The notes under the pieces: generated by a model
The model's input: the letters and a program-made list of their open reading frames with translations, nothing else
Told to the model about the DNA's origin: nothing
Databases searched by the model: none
Program-made: the position numbers and the translations under genes
Shown: one piece after another, positions 1-6,195 of the stretch
How the letters are laid out: every line of letters starts with the position of its first letter
Position numbering within the stretch: position 1 is the first letter of the stretch
Source: Neisseria lactamica
GTDB taxonomy: Bacteria; Pseudomonadota; Gammaproteobacteria; Burkholderiales; Neisseriaceae
Assembly: GCA_001067655.1 (NCBI GenBank)
Contig: JUNU01000071.1
Location: 1 to 11,004 of the forward strand
Length of the DNA stretch: 11,004 nt
Reading direction: 5' to 3'

Positions 1-50
1 TTGAGCTAAGGCGAGGCAACGCCGTACTGGTTTAAAGTTAATCCACTATA
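1..50. repeat. Right end of a Correia repeat element (CREE/NEMIS), cut by the window edge
   Basis: The first 50 bases match the end of the Neisseria Correia element from memory: the internal stretch GAGCTAAGGCGAGGCAACG at 3-21, then the terminal inverted repeat TTAATCCACTATA at 38-50, whose reverse complement is the canonical TATAGTGGATTAA. The other end lies outside the window. Correia elements are small non-autonomous transposable repeats; in pathogenic Neisseria they can carry promoters or be cut by RNase III. This one lies downstream of rlpA, which is transcribed toward it, so it could affect the 3' end of that mRNA. That effect is inference. Confidence 0.88.
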
Positions 51-68
51 CCTATGCTTCAATACAAA

Positions 69-92
69 ACGACCTGTCTTGCAACAGGTCGT
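69..92 (-). terminator. Probable rho-independent terminator of rlpA (single uptake sequence in stem)
   Basis: A perfect 9-bp stem (69-77 with 84-92) and a 6-base loop lie about 20 bases past the rlpA stop. On the minus strand the stem is followed by a T-rich stretch (TTTGTATT). The right arm overlaps one uptake sequence, AGGTCGTCTGAA at 86-97. Unlike the other terminators here, only one arm belongs to an uptake sequence. Confidence 0.6.
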
Positions 93-111
93 CTGAAAAC
101 ACGGATACGGC

Positions 112-837
112 TTAGAGGGACAGCGAAGCTGCCTGAATCAGACCGCGTGCTTTGGCTTCGGCTTCGGCGGCACGCTCTTGCGAGGTGAACGGCCCCATTT
201 TGACGACGTATTCGTAGTCGCGTTTCTCCATGGAAACTCTCGGATTCATTTTGCCGTAAGAAAGGTTTACCGCAGCTTGGTTCATATAGGCTTGCGCTTC
301 GCGCTCGGTACCGAAGGATTTCAAATCGACGAAAATATCTTTGCCATCATAAACTTGGGCGCTTTGACCCGGAACGATTTGTTCGACTTTGACATGTGCC
401 GTGCCTTGGTTGATGAAACCCAATTGTTGGGCGGCGGCTTTGGAAACGTCGATTACGCGGTTGCCGTGGAAGGGGCCACGGTCGTTGACGCGGACGATGA
501 CGCTTTTACCGTTTTTGGTGTTGGTCACACGGGCGTAGCTGGGAATGGGGAGGGTTTTGTGGGCGGCGGTCAGGGCGTTCATGTTGTAACGCTCGCCGCT
601 GGAGGTTTTACGGCCGTGGAACTGGTTGCCGTACCATGAGGCATTGCCGGTTTGGCTGAAGTTGGATACTTTGGTCATCGGCGTGTAGCGTTTGCCGGCG
701 ACTTTGTAGCTGCGGTTGGCGGAGGAATGCAGCTTCTCAGTGCGGACGATGGAGTCGGCAGAGGCGGAATGAATGGAAAGGATGCTGATTGCGACGGCAG
801 TCAGGGTGGAGAAAAGGGTGGTTTTAGATAAAGTCAA
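112..837 (-). CDS. rlpA: RlpA-family septal ring protein (DPBB + SPOR), putative lytic transglycosylase, 241 aa
   Basis: A secreted cell-wall protein of the RlpA family; characterised members cleave glycan strands stripped of stem peptides at the division septum. Residues 1-27 look like a Sec signal peptide ending S-A-S-A. A double-psi beta-barrel spans about 62-155, with GNASWYG at 64-70, the conserved AAHKTLP (His93) and RVNDRGPF (Asp119), and a C-terminal SPOR domain at about 165-241 that should bind denuded septal peptidoglycan. The start is TTG: no in-frame ATG occurs between the upstream stop (928-930) and the signal peptide, and the next Met (54) would remove the signal peptide. There is no cysteine anywhere, so it cannot be a lipoprotein like E. 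coli RlpA. It is third in a same-strand run after comF and trmL, but a strong hairpin at 908-958 separates it from trmL. Family call is firm; enzymatic activity is inferred. Confidence 0.92.
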   Translation of the reverse strand: MTLSKTTLFSTLTAVAISILSIHSASADSIVRTEKLHSSANRSYKVAGKRYTPMTKVSNFSQTGNASWYGNQFHGRKTSSGERYNMNALTAAHKTLPIPSYARVTNTKNGKSVIVRVNDRGPFHGNRVIDVSKAAAQQLGFINQGTAHVKVEQIVPGQSAQVYDGKDIFVDLKSFGTEREAQAYMNQAAVNLSYGKMNPRVSMEKRDYEYVVKMGPFTSQERAAEAEAKARGLIQAASLSL

Positions 838-888
838 AACGTAGTCCGTTCTTGAGTTGATAACGCAGTGGGATGGCTCCCAGGCGGT

Positions 889-900
889 TTCAGACGACGT
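889..900 (-). repeat. Degenerate DNA uptake sequence (one mismatch)
   Basis: On the minus strand this reads ACGTCGTCTGAA, one base from the AGGTCGTCTGAA used elsewhere in the window. It is single, not paired, and lies 52 bases upstream of the rlpA start codon. Confidence 0.6.
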
Positions 901-907
901 ATCGGCG

Positions 908-958
908 GTTTGACAAAAACCAAGCTGTTAAACAGTATCGCCTTGGTTTTTGTCAAAC
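908..958. repeat. Long inverted repeat (17-bp perfect arms) between trmL and rlpA
   Basis: Arms at 908-924 (GTTTGACAAAAACCAAG) and 942-958 are perfect reverse complements around a 17-base spacer, which itself contains a small CTGT/ACAG hairpin. It lies past the trmL stop on the minus strand, so it may terminate or process trmL mRNA, or stabilise its 3' end. There is no T tract after the stem, so classic rho-independent termination is not well supported. It contains no uptake sequence, unlike most hairpins here. It could be a fragment of a Neisseria repeat family I do not recognise. Confidence 0.7.
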
Positions 959-984
959 GGCTCAGGGAGACTCCCTTGCGGATG

Positions 985-1449
985 TTATACACCGCCTGCG
1001 TAACCGTTTTGCCGCCATGCTTCAAACAGAATCACGGCGACGGTGTTGGAAAGATTCATGCTCCGGCTGCCGGGCTTCATGGGCAGGCGCAGCTTTTGCC
1101 CTTGGGGCAGGGTGTCGAGGATTTCTGCGGGCAGGCCGCGTGTCTCGGGACCGAACAAAAAGACATCGCCCTCAACAAAGGAAACTTCGTCGGGACGGGT
1201 TTTGCCTTTGGTAGTCAGCGCGAAAATGCGGCGACCTTCCAAGGCTTTGAGACAATCTTCGAAATTCTCGTGTACCGTCAGTTTTGCAAACTCGTGATAA
1301 TCCAAACCTGCGCGTTTCATTTTTGCCGAATCCAGCGGAAAACCGAGCGGCTTGACCAGATGCAAATCGGCTCCGGTGTTGGCGCACAATCGGATGATAT
1401 TGCCCGTATTGGGCGGGATTTCGGGTTGGTACAAAACTATGGTAAACAT
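985..1449 (-). CDS. trmL: tRNA (cytidine(34)-2'-O)-methyltransferase TrmL, 154 aa
   Basis: A SPOUT-class methyltransferase of the TrmL (YibK) family, which uses SAM to methylate the ribose of the wobble nucleotide of tRNA-Leu isoacceptors. The whole protein resembles E. coli TrmL from memory: N-terminal YQPEIPPNTGNIIRLCANTG (7-26), RAGLDYHE (46-53), the SAM-knot motifs FGPETRGLP (99-107) and RSMNLSN (129-135), and AWRQNGY near the end. Length is typical of these minimal, dimeric SPOUT enzymes. I chose the ATG at 1447-1449, which matches the family N-terminus; an in-frame TTG three codons earlier (1456-1458) is possible but adds only three residues. The gene is 63 bases downstream of comF on the same strand, so co-transcription is likely. 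The hairpin at 908-958 follows its stop. Confidence 0.95.
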   Translation of the reverse strand: MFTIVLYQPEIPPNTGNIIRLCANTGADLHLVKPLGFPLDSAKMKRAGLDYHEFAKLTVHENFEDCLKALEGRRIFALTTKGKTRPDEVSFVEGDVFLFGPETRGLPAEILDTLPQGQKLRLPMKPGSRSMNLSNTVAVILFEAWRQNGYAGGV

Positions 1450-1512
1450 ATAAATCAATCACTTATAGAGGGGCATAATGCCGAAATGTTCCGCAGGTGT
1501 CAAAAACTTTAG

Positions 1513-2250
1513 CTATTTTTTCATTGGCGGACGCGCCAAACTCCAGCAAAAAATCTTGCCTGCGCCTGATTTTTTCAGCGTCCGCGCCAATTCGTTCAGC
1601 GTCGAGCCGGTGGTGAACACATCGTCGATTAACAAAATATTACAGTTTTTCGAGATATGACCATTGATTTCAAAAGCATTTTTTATATTGCGAACCCTGT
1701 CTGCGCTTTTCAGCGTACTTTGCGGCTCGCGATGTCGCCTGAAAACCGTCTGCCGCGGCAGCAGCGTCCAGCCGTAATGTTCGGACAGAATATCCGCTAA
1801 TTCCTCGCTTTGGTTGAAGCCGCGGTGCAGCCGCCTTTCTTTGCTCAACGGCACGGGCAGCACAAAATCGAAATGCTCCGTTTCCAGCCAGTCGGGCGCA
1901 TGGCGGCGCATCAGTTCCGCCAGCGGACGGCCCATGCCGAGGTCAGCCAAATGCTTCAACGCGCGTATCATACTGCTGACGGGCGGCTCATAATACAGCG
2001 AAGCCCACATCTGCTCAAATGCCGGCGGCTTCTTCTGACAGCCGCCGCACACCGCCCCGCCCTGTATAGGGCGGAAACACAAAGGGCAACTGTTTGCCGC
2101 GTCCGTAAAAAATTCTTCCAAGTCCGCCGCGCAACCGTCGCAAAAACCGCCGTATGGTCGGGTTTCGCACGCTGAAACCAAGGCGTGGCATAATACGCAA
2201 CGGCTTTTGTTCCGCCATCCCGCATTGCGCCACCAAGAAAACACATCCAT
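1513..2250 (-). CDS. comF: ComF family protein (zinc-finger + phosphoribosyltransferase-like), 245 aa
   Basis: ComF/GntX family, linked to natural transformation: in competent bacteria ComF acts in the cytoplasm in the handling of incoming single-stranded DNA. The N-terminal part has four CxxC pairs (Cys18/21, 37/40, 55/58, 68/71), expected to bind zinc. The C-terminal half is a type I phosphoribosyltransferase-like domain with PVPLSKERRLHRGFNQ at about 132-147 and the PRPP-loop signature ILLIDDVFTTGST at about 205-217. The start is uncertain: ATG at 2250 gives 245 aa, while in-frame ATGs at 2265 and 2280 would overlap the divergent bioH start. None has a convincing Shine-Dalgarno sequence. 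It heads a minus-strand run with trmL and rlpA. Competence fits a genome this rich in uptake sequences. Confidence 0.9.
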   Translation of the reverse strand: MDVFSWWRNAGWRNKSRCVLCHALVSACETRPYGGFCDGCAADLEEFFTDAANSCPLCFRPIQGGAVCGGCQKKPPAFEQMWASLYYEPPVSSMIRALKHLADLGMGRPLAELMRRHAPDWLETEHFDFVLPVPLSKERRLHRGFNQSEELADILSEHYGWTLLPRQTVFRRHREPQSTLKSADRVRNIKNAFEINGHISKNCNILLIDDVFTTGSTLNELARTLKKSGAGKIFCWSLARPPMKK

Positions 2251-2263
2251 AGAGAAAACAGCC

Positions 2264-3010
2264 ATGCCGCACTCCGCCAAAAAAGTTTATCTGATACACG
2301 GCTGGGCAGCGAACCGCCACGTCTTCGACGACCTCATCCCGCGCCTGCCTGCCGATTGGGACATCCGCGCGCTCGATTTGCCCGGACACGGCGACGCCCC
2401 CTTTGCCGAAAACTTCAACATCGCCGCGATAGCCGAAGTCTTCGCCGAAGAAATCGACACGCCCGCCCACGTCCTCGGCTGGTCGCTCGGTGGCTTGGTC
2501 GCGCTCCATCTCGCCGCACGCCGTCCCGACAAAGTCCGCTCGCTCTGCCTGACCGCAAGTTTCGCCCGCCTGACCGCTGACGCGGACTACCCCGAAGGGC
2601 TGTCCAATCCCGCTTTGGGCAAGATGGTCGGCGCATTCCGGCAGGATTATGCCAAACATATCAAACAGTTTCTACAATTACAGTTGCTGCATACACCAAA
2701 CGCCGCCGAAATCATCGGCAACATCCTGCCCGACCTCTCCCGCCACGGCGCACCGCCCGCCCTACAAGCTGCGCTGGACGCCGTCAACCAAGCCGATGCC
2801 CGCTCCCTGCTTTCAAGCATCCAAGCCCCGTCGCTTTTAGTGTTCGGACAAAAAGACGCCATCACCCCGCCGCGCATGGGCGAATACCTCAACCGCCACT
2901 TGAAGGACAGCGAATTGGTATTGATGGAAAAAGCGGCACACGCCCCGTTTTTAAGCCATGCCGACGAATTTGCCGAACGCTACCGCGGCTTTGTCGAAAA
3001 GGTCGTCTGA
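2264..3010 (+). CDS. bioH: Pimeloyl-[ACP] methyl ester carboxylesterase BioH, 248 aa
   Basis: An alpha/beta-hydrolase that removes the methyl ester from pimeloyl-ACP methyl ester, ending chain assembly and committing pimelate to biotin. Visible features are the oxyanion HGW (12-14), nucleophile elbow GWSLGG with Ser74, Asp198 in GQKDAITP, and His226 in KAAHAPFLSH. The last motif and GWSLGGLVA closely match E. coli BioH. Length is close to the E. coli protein. I chose the ATG at 2264 because VYLIHGW then sits near the N-terminus; extending to 2207 adds 19 residues unlike the family and runs into comF. An uptake sequence (3000-3011) overlaps the 3' end, so the last codons GTC GTC TGA come from it. 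bioC follows on the same strand after 346 bases, which supports the biotin role. Confidence 0.9.
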   Translation: MPHSAKKVYLIHGWAANRHVFDDLIPRLPADWDIRALDLPGHGDAPFAENFNIAAIAEVFAEEIDTPAHVLGWSLGGLVALHLAARRPDKVRSLCLTASFARLTADADYPEGLSNPALGKMVGAFRQDYAKHIKQFLQLQLLHTPNAAEIIGNILPDLSRHGAPPALQAALDAVNQADARSLLSSIQAPSLLVFGQKDAITPPRMGEYLNRHLKDSELVLMEKAAHAPFLSHADEFAERYRGFVEKVV

Positions 3011-3020
3011 AAAACCTTTT
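2997..3020 (+). terminator. Weak possible terminator of bioH overlapping its stop codon, containing an uptake sequence
   Basis: AAAAGGT at 2997-3003 can pair with ACCTTTT at 3014-3020 around a 10-base loop, followed by one more T. The uptake sequence AGGTCGTCTGAA occupies 3000-3011 and supplies the bioH stop TGA (3008-3010). The 7-bp stem is weak, so termination may instead occur at the GC-rich palindrome downstream. The uptake sequence itself is certain. Confidence 0.4.
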
Positions 3021-3131
3021 TGCCGTTGTTGTCGTTCAGGCGTGAATCCAAAACTTAAAGAATGACGAGGCTTCAGAGTGTGAAATCCGTCGGCAGGAAC
3101 GACGCCGCGCTACCGCAACGGCAGCCTTATC

Positions 3132-3156
3132 CCTTCCCCCGTCCGGCGGGGGAAGG
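3132..3156. repeat. GC-rich palindrome (REP-like)
   Basis: CCTTCCCCCG at 3132-3141 pairs perfectly with CGGGGGAAGG at 3147-3156 around a 5-base loop (TCCGG). The following bases GTTAGGATGGGGGTGG resemble the tail of a repeat type common in many proteobacteria (a CCCTCCCC/GGGGAGGG hairpin followed by TTAGGGTGGGG), which suggests a dispersed repeat rather than a gene-specific terminator. It could still stop bioH transcription. Confidence 0.6.
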
Positions 3157-3342
3157 TTAGGATGGGGGTGGTTCTCAGATGTACGGAATAAAATAGAGTC
3201 GCCCTCTCCCGCAGGAAAGAAGAGGAAGCAGATAACCGAGCGCAGCGGTTACTGTTTTTTAATATAGTCGATTGAAATTAAAAGAAATCCATACCGCCCC
3301 TAAATGGCGGCACGCAAACCCACCCTTCAAAAAAGAAGAAAA

Positions 3343-3354
3343 AGGTCGTCTGAA
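3343..3354 (+). repeat. DNA uptake sequence abutting the bioC start codon
   Basis: An exact AGGTCGTCTGAA ends two bases before the bioC ATG (3357). No other good ribosome-binding site lies in the usual window; the AAAGG at 3341-3345, partly made by the uptake sequence, is 11 bases from the ATG. The repeat may therefore also serve as a poor Shine-Dalgarno site. That second role is inference. Confidence 0.85.
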
Positions 3355-3356
3355 AC

Positions 3357-4145
3357 ATGAACCCCCAAGACAAACGCTGGCAAATCCACCGCCATCTCGC
3401 CCAAGACACTGACGAGCGGCTGCAAATCGTCCGCAACGCGCCCAAACGCATCCTGCTGGTCGGTGCGGACGCGGACATCAGCCGCAGCCTGCTTGCCGCG
3501 CGCTATCCGAACGCGGTATTTGAAGAATACGATCCGCGCACCAACTTCCTCCAAACCGCCGCCGCCGCGCGCAAAAGCAGTTTTTGGCAAAAACTCACCG
3601 GCAAAACCATCCCGCAACACTGCCAAGCCCTGACCGCCCCGCTACCCGAAGCCTCTGCTGATATGTTGTGGGCGAACCTCAGCCTGCCCCGCGTGGACGA
3701 AATCCTGCCCGTCCTGAAAAACTGGGCAAACGCCTTGAAAACAGACGGTTTATTATTTTTCACCCATTTCGGCCGCGACAGCCTGACCGAGCTGACGGGT
3801 CGTCTGAAAAGCGCGGGGATAACGTGTGAAACGCCGACCTTAATCGATATGCACGACCTCGGCGACATGCTTGCTGACAACGGTTTCTACGACCCCGTGA
3901 CCGATACCGCCAAGCTCGAATTGAGCTACCGCAAAGCGGCGACGTTCCGGCAGGACATGGAAACCTTAGGGCTGTGGCACGCCTTAAAATTCAGCGACGC
4001 CCAAGCGGCTGAAGCGTTTGTGGATAAGATTTTTGAAACCGAAGGCGGTCTGACCGTCACGCTCGAAACCGTGTACGGCCATGCCGTGAAGAAACTGACG
4101 CTGCCCGAGGGGGAAAATGTGGTGCGGTTTTATCCGAAAGGCTGA
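3357..4145 (+). CDS. bioC: Malonyl-[ACP] O-methyltransferase BioC (SAM-dependent methyltransferase), 262 aa
   Basis: BioC uses SAM to methylate the free carboxyl of malonyl-ACP so that the fatty-acid machinery can build pimeloyl-ACP methyl ester; BioH, encoded just upstream, later removes the methyl. The C-terminal half carries signatures I recognise from betaproteobacterial BioC proteins: GLLFFTHFGRDSLTEL (131-146), DMHDLGDMLADNGFYDPVTD (164-183), and LETVYGHAVKK near 236-246. The Rossmann core is unusual: motif I is RILLVGADADI (31-41), without the glycine-rich DxGxGxG pattern. Expected acidic residues after beta-2 are present (EEYDPR, 56-61). The gene is followed by a strong paired-uptake terminator. 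Family placement rests on the C-terminal motifs and the bioH neighbour. A generic class I methyltransferase is the alternative. Confidence 0.82.
   Translation: MNPQDKRWQIHRHLAQDTDERLQIVRNAPKRILLVGADADISRSLLAARYPNAVFEEYDPRTNFLQTAAAARKSSFWQKLTGKTIPQHCQALTAPLPEASADMLWANLSLPRVDEILPVLKNWANALKTDGLLFFTHFGRDSLTELTGRLKSAGITCETPTLIDMHDLGDMLADNGFYDPVTDTAKLELSYRKAATFRQDMETLGLWHALKFSDAQAAEAFVDKIFETEGGLTVTLETVYGHAVKKLTLPEGENVVRFYPKG
3797..3808 (+). repeat. Degenerate DNA uptake sequence inside bioC
   Basis: GGGTCGTCTGAA, one mismatch from AGGTCGTCTGAA, lies within the bioC coding region and encodes part of TGRLK (147-151). It is unpaired. Confidence 0.65.
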
Positions 4146-4165
4146 ACGGGTTGGCGGAATAAATG

Positions 4166-4210
4166 AAAGGTCGTCTGAAAACTTGAAAATCAGGTTTTCA
4201 GACGACCTTT
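4166..4210 (+). terminator. Terminator of bioC formed by an inverted pair of uptake sequences
   Basis: A perfect 17-bp stem (4166-4182 with 4194-4210) and an 11-base loop lie about 20 bases after the bioC stop, followed by a T tract. Exact uptake 12-mers occupy 4168-4179 (plus) and 4197-4208 (minus). Confidence 0.88.
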
Positions 4211-4316
4211 TTACGCTGCGGCAATCTTGTTTCCTTTCCATTTCCGTCCAATGCCCGATCGGACAGATTGCTCAATTCGACTCATGCGTTCTGCTTCAAT
4301 CCATTCTAAAACTGAC

Positions 4317-4364
4317 AAAAGAGGTCGTCTGAAACTCAAAATCCAGTTTCAGACGACCTCTTTT
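4317..4364 (-). terminator. Terminator of the acyl-CoA dehydrogenase gene, inverted pair of uptake sequences
   Basis: A perfect 20-bp stem (4317-4336 with 4345-4364) around an 8-base loop lies 15 bases past the stop of the minus-strand gene. Uptake 12-mers are at 4322-4333 (plus) and 4348-4359 (minus). The stem ends in T's on both strands, so it can also work as a back-to-back barrier with the bioC terminator. The roughly 105 bases between the two hairpins (4211-4316) show nothing recognisable. Confidence 0.88.
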
Positions 4365-4378
4365 CAAACTCCTATCCG

Positions 4379-6148
4379 TCAATAAAGTTCTAACGGCACG
4401 TCCAGCAATGCCTGCGCGTTTTCAATCTGCGCGGCGCAGGCGTAAACCTGCGGCAGGACGTGGGCGCAATAGACGCGGGTGTTGTGTTGCTGTGCGGCGT
4501 AGAAACCGCTGCCGAAACCGTCGGCGTCTTCCGCTTGGGCGGCTACGGCGGCAAGGTAGGCGCGGGCGAGTCCGATGGCGCCGAGCGTCAGCCCCATTTG
4601 TTGCAGGTAGGCGTTGGAGGCGGCGGCGGCGAGGGCGGGATGGTCGGCGTATCCGACCATGCGGGCGATGCTTTGTTCCGCCGTTTCAATGGCTTGTGCC
4701 AGTTGTTGCGCAGCGGCAGGTTCGGCGGCGGCGAGTTTGTCCGCCAGCTCTTTGCCTTCGGCGAGCAGCTTCAAAGGCAGCGCACCGTTTTTGCCGGTGG
4801 TTTTGCGCCCTGCCAAATCGGCGGCCTGTATGCCGTTGGTGCCTTCGTAAATCGGCGTAATCCGCACGTCGCGCAGGTATTGCGCCACGCCGCTTTCTTC
4901 GACGTAGCCCGCGCCGCCGTAAATCTGGATGGCGAGGTTGGTCAGGACGACGCCGTTGTCGGTCGGCCAGGCTTTGACGATGGGAATCAGGAAATCCAGT
5001 TCGCGCTCCGCTTCTTTGCGCAATACGTTGTCGGGGCAGGCGGCGGCAAAATCGGTCAGGGCGGCGGCGCGCAAATAGAGGGCGCGTTGGGCGGCGAGCG
5101 TTGCCTTTTGTATCAACAACATACGGCGCACGTCGGGATGGCGGATAATCGCTACGTCGTCTGAACCGTCCGCCTCGTCGCGTCCCTGCACGCGTTCTTT
5201 CGCATAGGCGAGCGCGTTTTGGTAGGCGCGTTCGGCGACGGCGTGGCCTTCGATGCCGACGTTCAGCCGCGCGGTTTTCATCATGGTAAACATATACGCC
5301 AAACCCTTGCCCGCCCTGCCGACCAGATAGCCTTCGGCGTTGTCGAACTCCATCGTACAGGTCGGACTGGCGTGTATGCCGAGCTTGTGTTCGATGCCGA
5401 TGGCGCGCACGCCGTTGCGGCCGCCCAAGCTGCCGTCGGCATTCACCAAATATTTCGGTACGATAAACATCGACACGCCCTGCACGCCCGGCGCGGCATC
5501 GGGCAGGCGCGCGAGCACCAGATGGACGATGTTTTCCGTCATTTCCTGATCGCCCCAAGTGATGAAGATTTTCTGACCGCTGAGGGCATACGCGCCGTTT
5601 TCTTTCGGCACGGCGCGGGTGGCGATATGATTCAAATCCGAACCCGCCTGCGGTTCGCTCAAATTCATCGTTCCCGCCCATTCGCCGCTGCACATTTTCG
5701 GCAGGTAGGTCTGTTTCTGCTCCTCGCTGCCGTGTTTAAACAGCGCGTCCACCGCCCCTAGCGTCAGCATCGGCATCAACGACAGGGCGAGGTTGGCGGC
5801 GCACCACATCTCCTCACACGCCGCCGACACGACCGCCGGCAGCCCCTGCCCGCCAAACTCCGCCGGCGCGCGCAAACCCGCCCAGCCCGCTTCGCAGAAA
5901 TCATAGTAGGCACGCGCCAAATCGGGATGGGTGGTGATCAGGTCGTCTGAAAAACCCGCGCCGTAAAGGTCGCCGGTGTGGTTGGTGTCCGCCCATTGCT
6001 CAGAGGCAAACCGCGCCGCTTCGTCCAGCACCGCATCCACCGTTTCCGCATCCAAACCTTCCGCATGGGGCAGTTGCAGGATTTCGTCCAACCTGCCGTG
6101 CACGCGGATGCCGAAACGCAATTCGTTTACAGGGGCCGTGTAGCTCAT
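4379..6148 (-). CDS. Acyl-CoA dehydrogenase, long DmdC/FadE-like type, 589 aa
   Basis: An FAD-dependent acyl-CoA dehydrogenase that forms trans-2-enoyl-CoA from acyl-CoA. At 589 residues with extra N- and C-terminal regions it belongs to the long subgroup that includes 3-methylmercaptopropionyl-CoA dehydrogenase (DmdC), not the roughly 380-residue short enzymes. Motifs: AEFGGQGLP (96-104), FAD/substrate loop MNLSEPQAGSD (161-171), the IFITWGD stretch (194-200), KLGIHASPT (255-263), QIYGGAGY (408-415) and YEGTNGIQ (434-441) with the catalytic base predicted at Glu435. An Ala-rich helical tail (about 456-589) resembles the C-terminal extension of this subgroup. The ATG at 6148 has GGAG 6 bases upstream. 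True substrate is unknown. It stands alone between a terminator and a 216-base gap. An uptake sequence encodes FSDDL (66-70). Confidence 0.93.
   Translation of the reverse strand: MSYTAPVNELRFGIRVHGRLDEILQLPHAEGLDAETVDAVLDEAARFASEQWADTNHTGDLYGAGFSDDLITTHPDLARAYYDFCEAGWAGLRAPAEFGGQGLPAVVSAACEEMWCAANLALSLMPMLTLGAVDALFKHGSEEQKQTYLPKMCSGEWAGTMNLSEPQAGSDLNHIATRAVPKENGAYALSGQKIFITWGDQEMTENIVHLVLARLPDAAPGVQGVSMFIVPKYLVNADGSLGGRNGVRAIGIEHKLGIHASPTCTMEFDNAEGYLVGRAGKGLAYMFTMMKTARLNVGIEGHAVAERAYQNALAYAKERVQGRDEADGSDDVAIIRHPDVRRMLLIQKATLAAQRALYLRAAALTDFAAACPDNVLRKEAERELDFLIPIVKAWPTDNGVVLTNLAIQIYGGAGYVEESGVAQYLRDVRITPIYEGTNGIQAADLAGRKTTGKNGALPLKLLAEGKELADKLAAAEPAAAQQLAQAIETAEQSIARMVGYADHPALAAAASNAYLQQMGLTLGAIGLARAYLAAVAAQAEDADGFGSGFYAAQQHNTRVYCAHVLPQVYACAAQIENAQALLDVPLELY
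5154..5165 (+). repeat. Degenerate DNA uptake sequence inside the acyl-CoA dehydrogenase gene
   Basis: ACGTCGTCTGAA, one mismatch from the standard form and the same variant as the copy at 889-900. It falls in the codons for SDDVA (329-333). Confidence 0.6.
5940..5951 (+). repeat. DNA uptake sequence inside the acyl-CoA dehydrogenase gene
   Basis: An exact AGGTCGTCTGAA on the plus strand, antisense to the gene, where it encodes FSDDL (residues 66-70). Coding copies are less common than terminator copies. Confidence 0.9.
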
Positions 6149-6195
6149 GGAATCTCTCCGAAGTGAATGATTTGAAATGGATTTGGGATAAATTG

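Larger units (their letters stand above)
3011..3356. other. 346-bp gene-free gap between bioH and bioC
   Basis: I see no credible gene here. It holds the GC-rich palindrome at 3132-3156, a run GGATGGGGGTGG just after it (3170-3181), a C/T-rich stretch GCCCTCTCCC (3201-3210), and a possible decayed Correia end at 3253-3272 (TATAGTCGATTGAAATTAAA, 17 of 20 matches to TATAGTGGATTAAATTTAAA as I recall it). Before bioC is an A/G-rich stretch running into an uptake sequence. The gap looks like a graveyard of small repeats rather than a regulatory region with clear sites. Confidence 0.6.

Noticed and set aside
868..1512. Long plus-strand open frame opposite trmL
   Set aside because: It is antisense to a clear TrmL with all family motifs; its own translation shows no recognisable domain and runs through the hairpin at 908-958.
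2207..2263. N-terminal extension of BioH
   Set aside because: The 19 extra residues do not resemble the family and would overlap comF; the ATG at 2264 places the HGW motif correctly.
3031..3066. dRS3/NIME-type Neisseria repeat
   Set aside because: GTCGTTCAGGCGTGAATCC recalls such repeats loosely, but the GGGAAT/ATTCCC arms are absent.
4460..5164. Long plus-strand open frame opposite the acyl-CoA dehydrogenase
   Set aside because: Its Gly/Arg-rich composition is typical of the antisense of a GC-rich, Ala-rich gene; the minus-strand protein is unmistakable.
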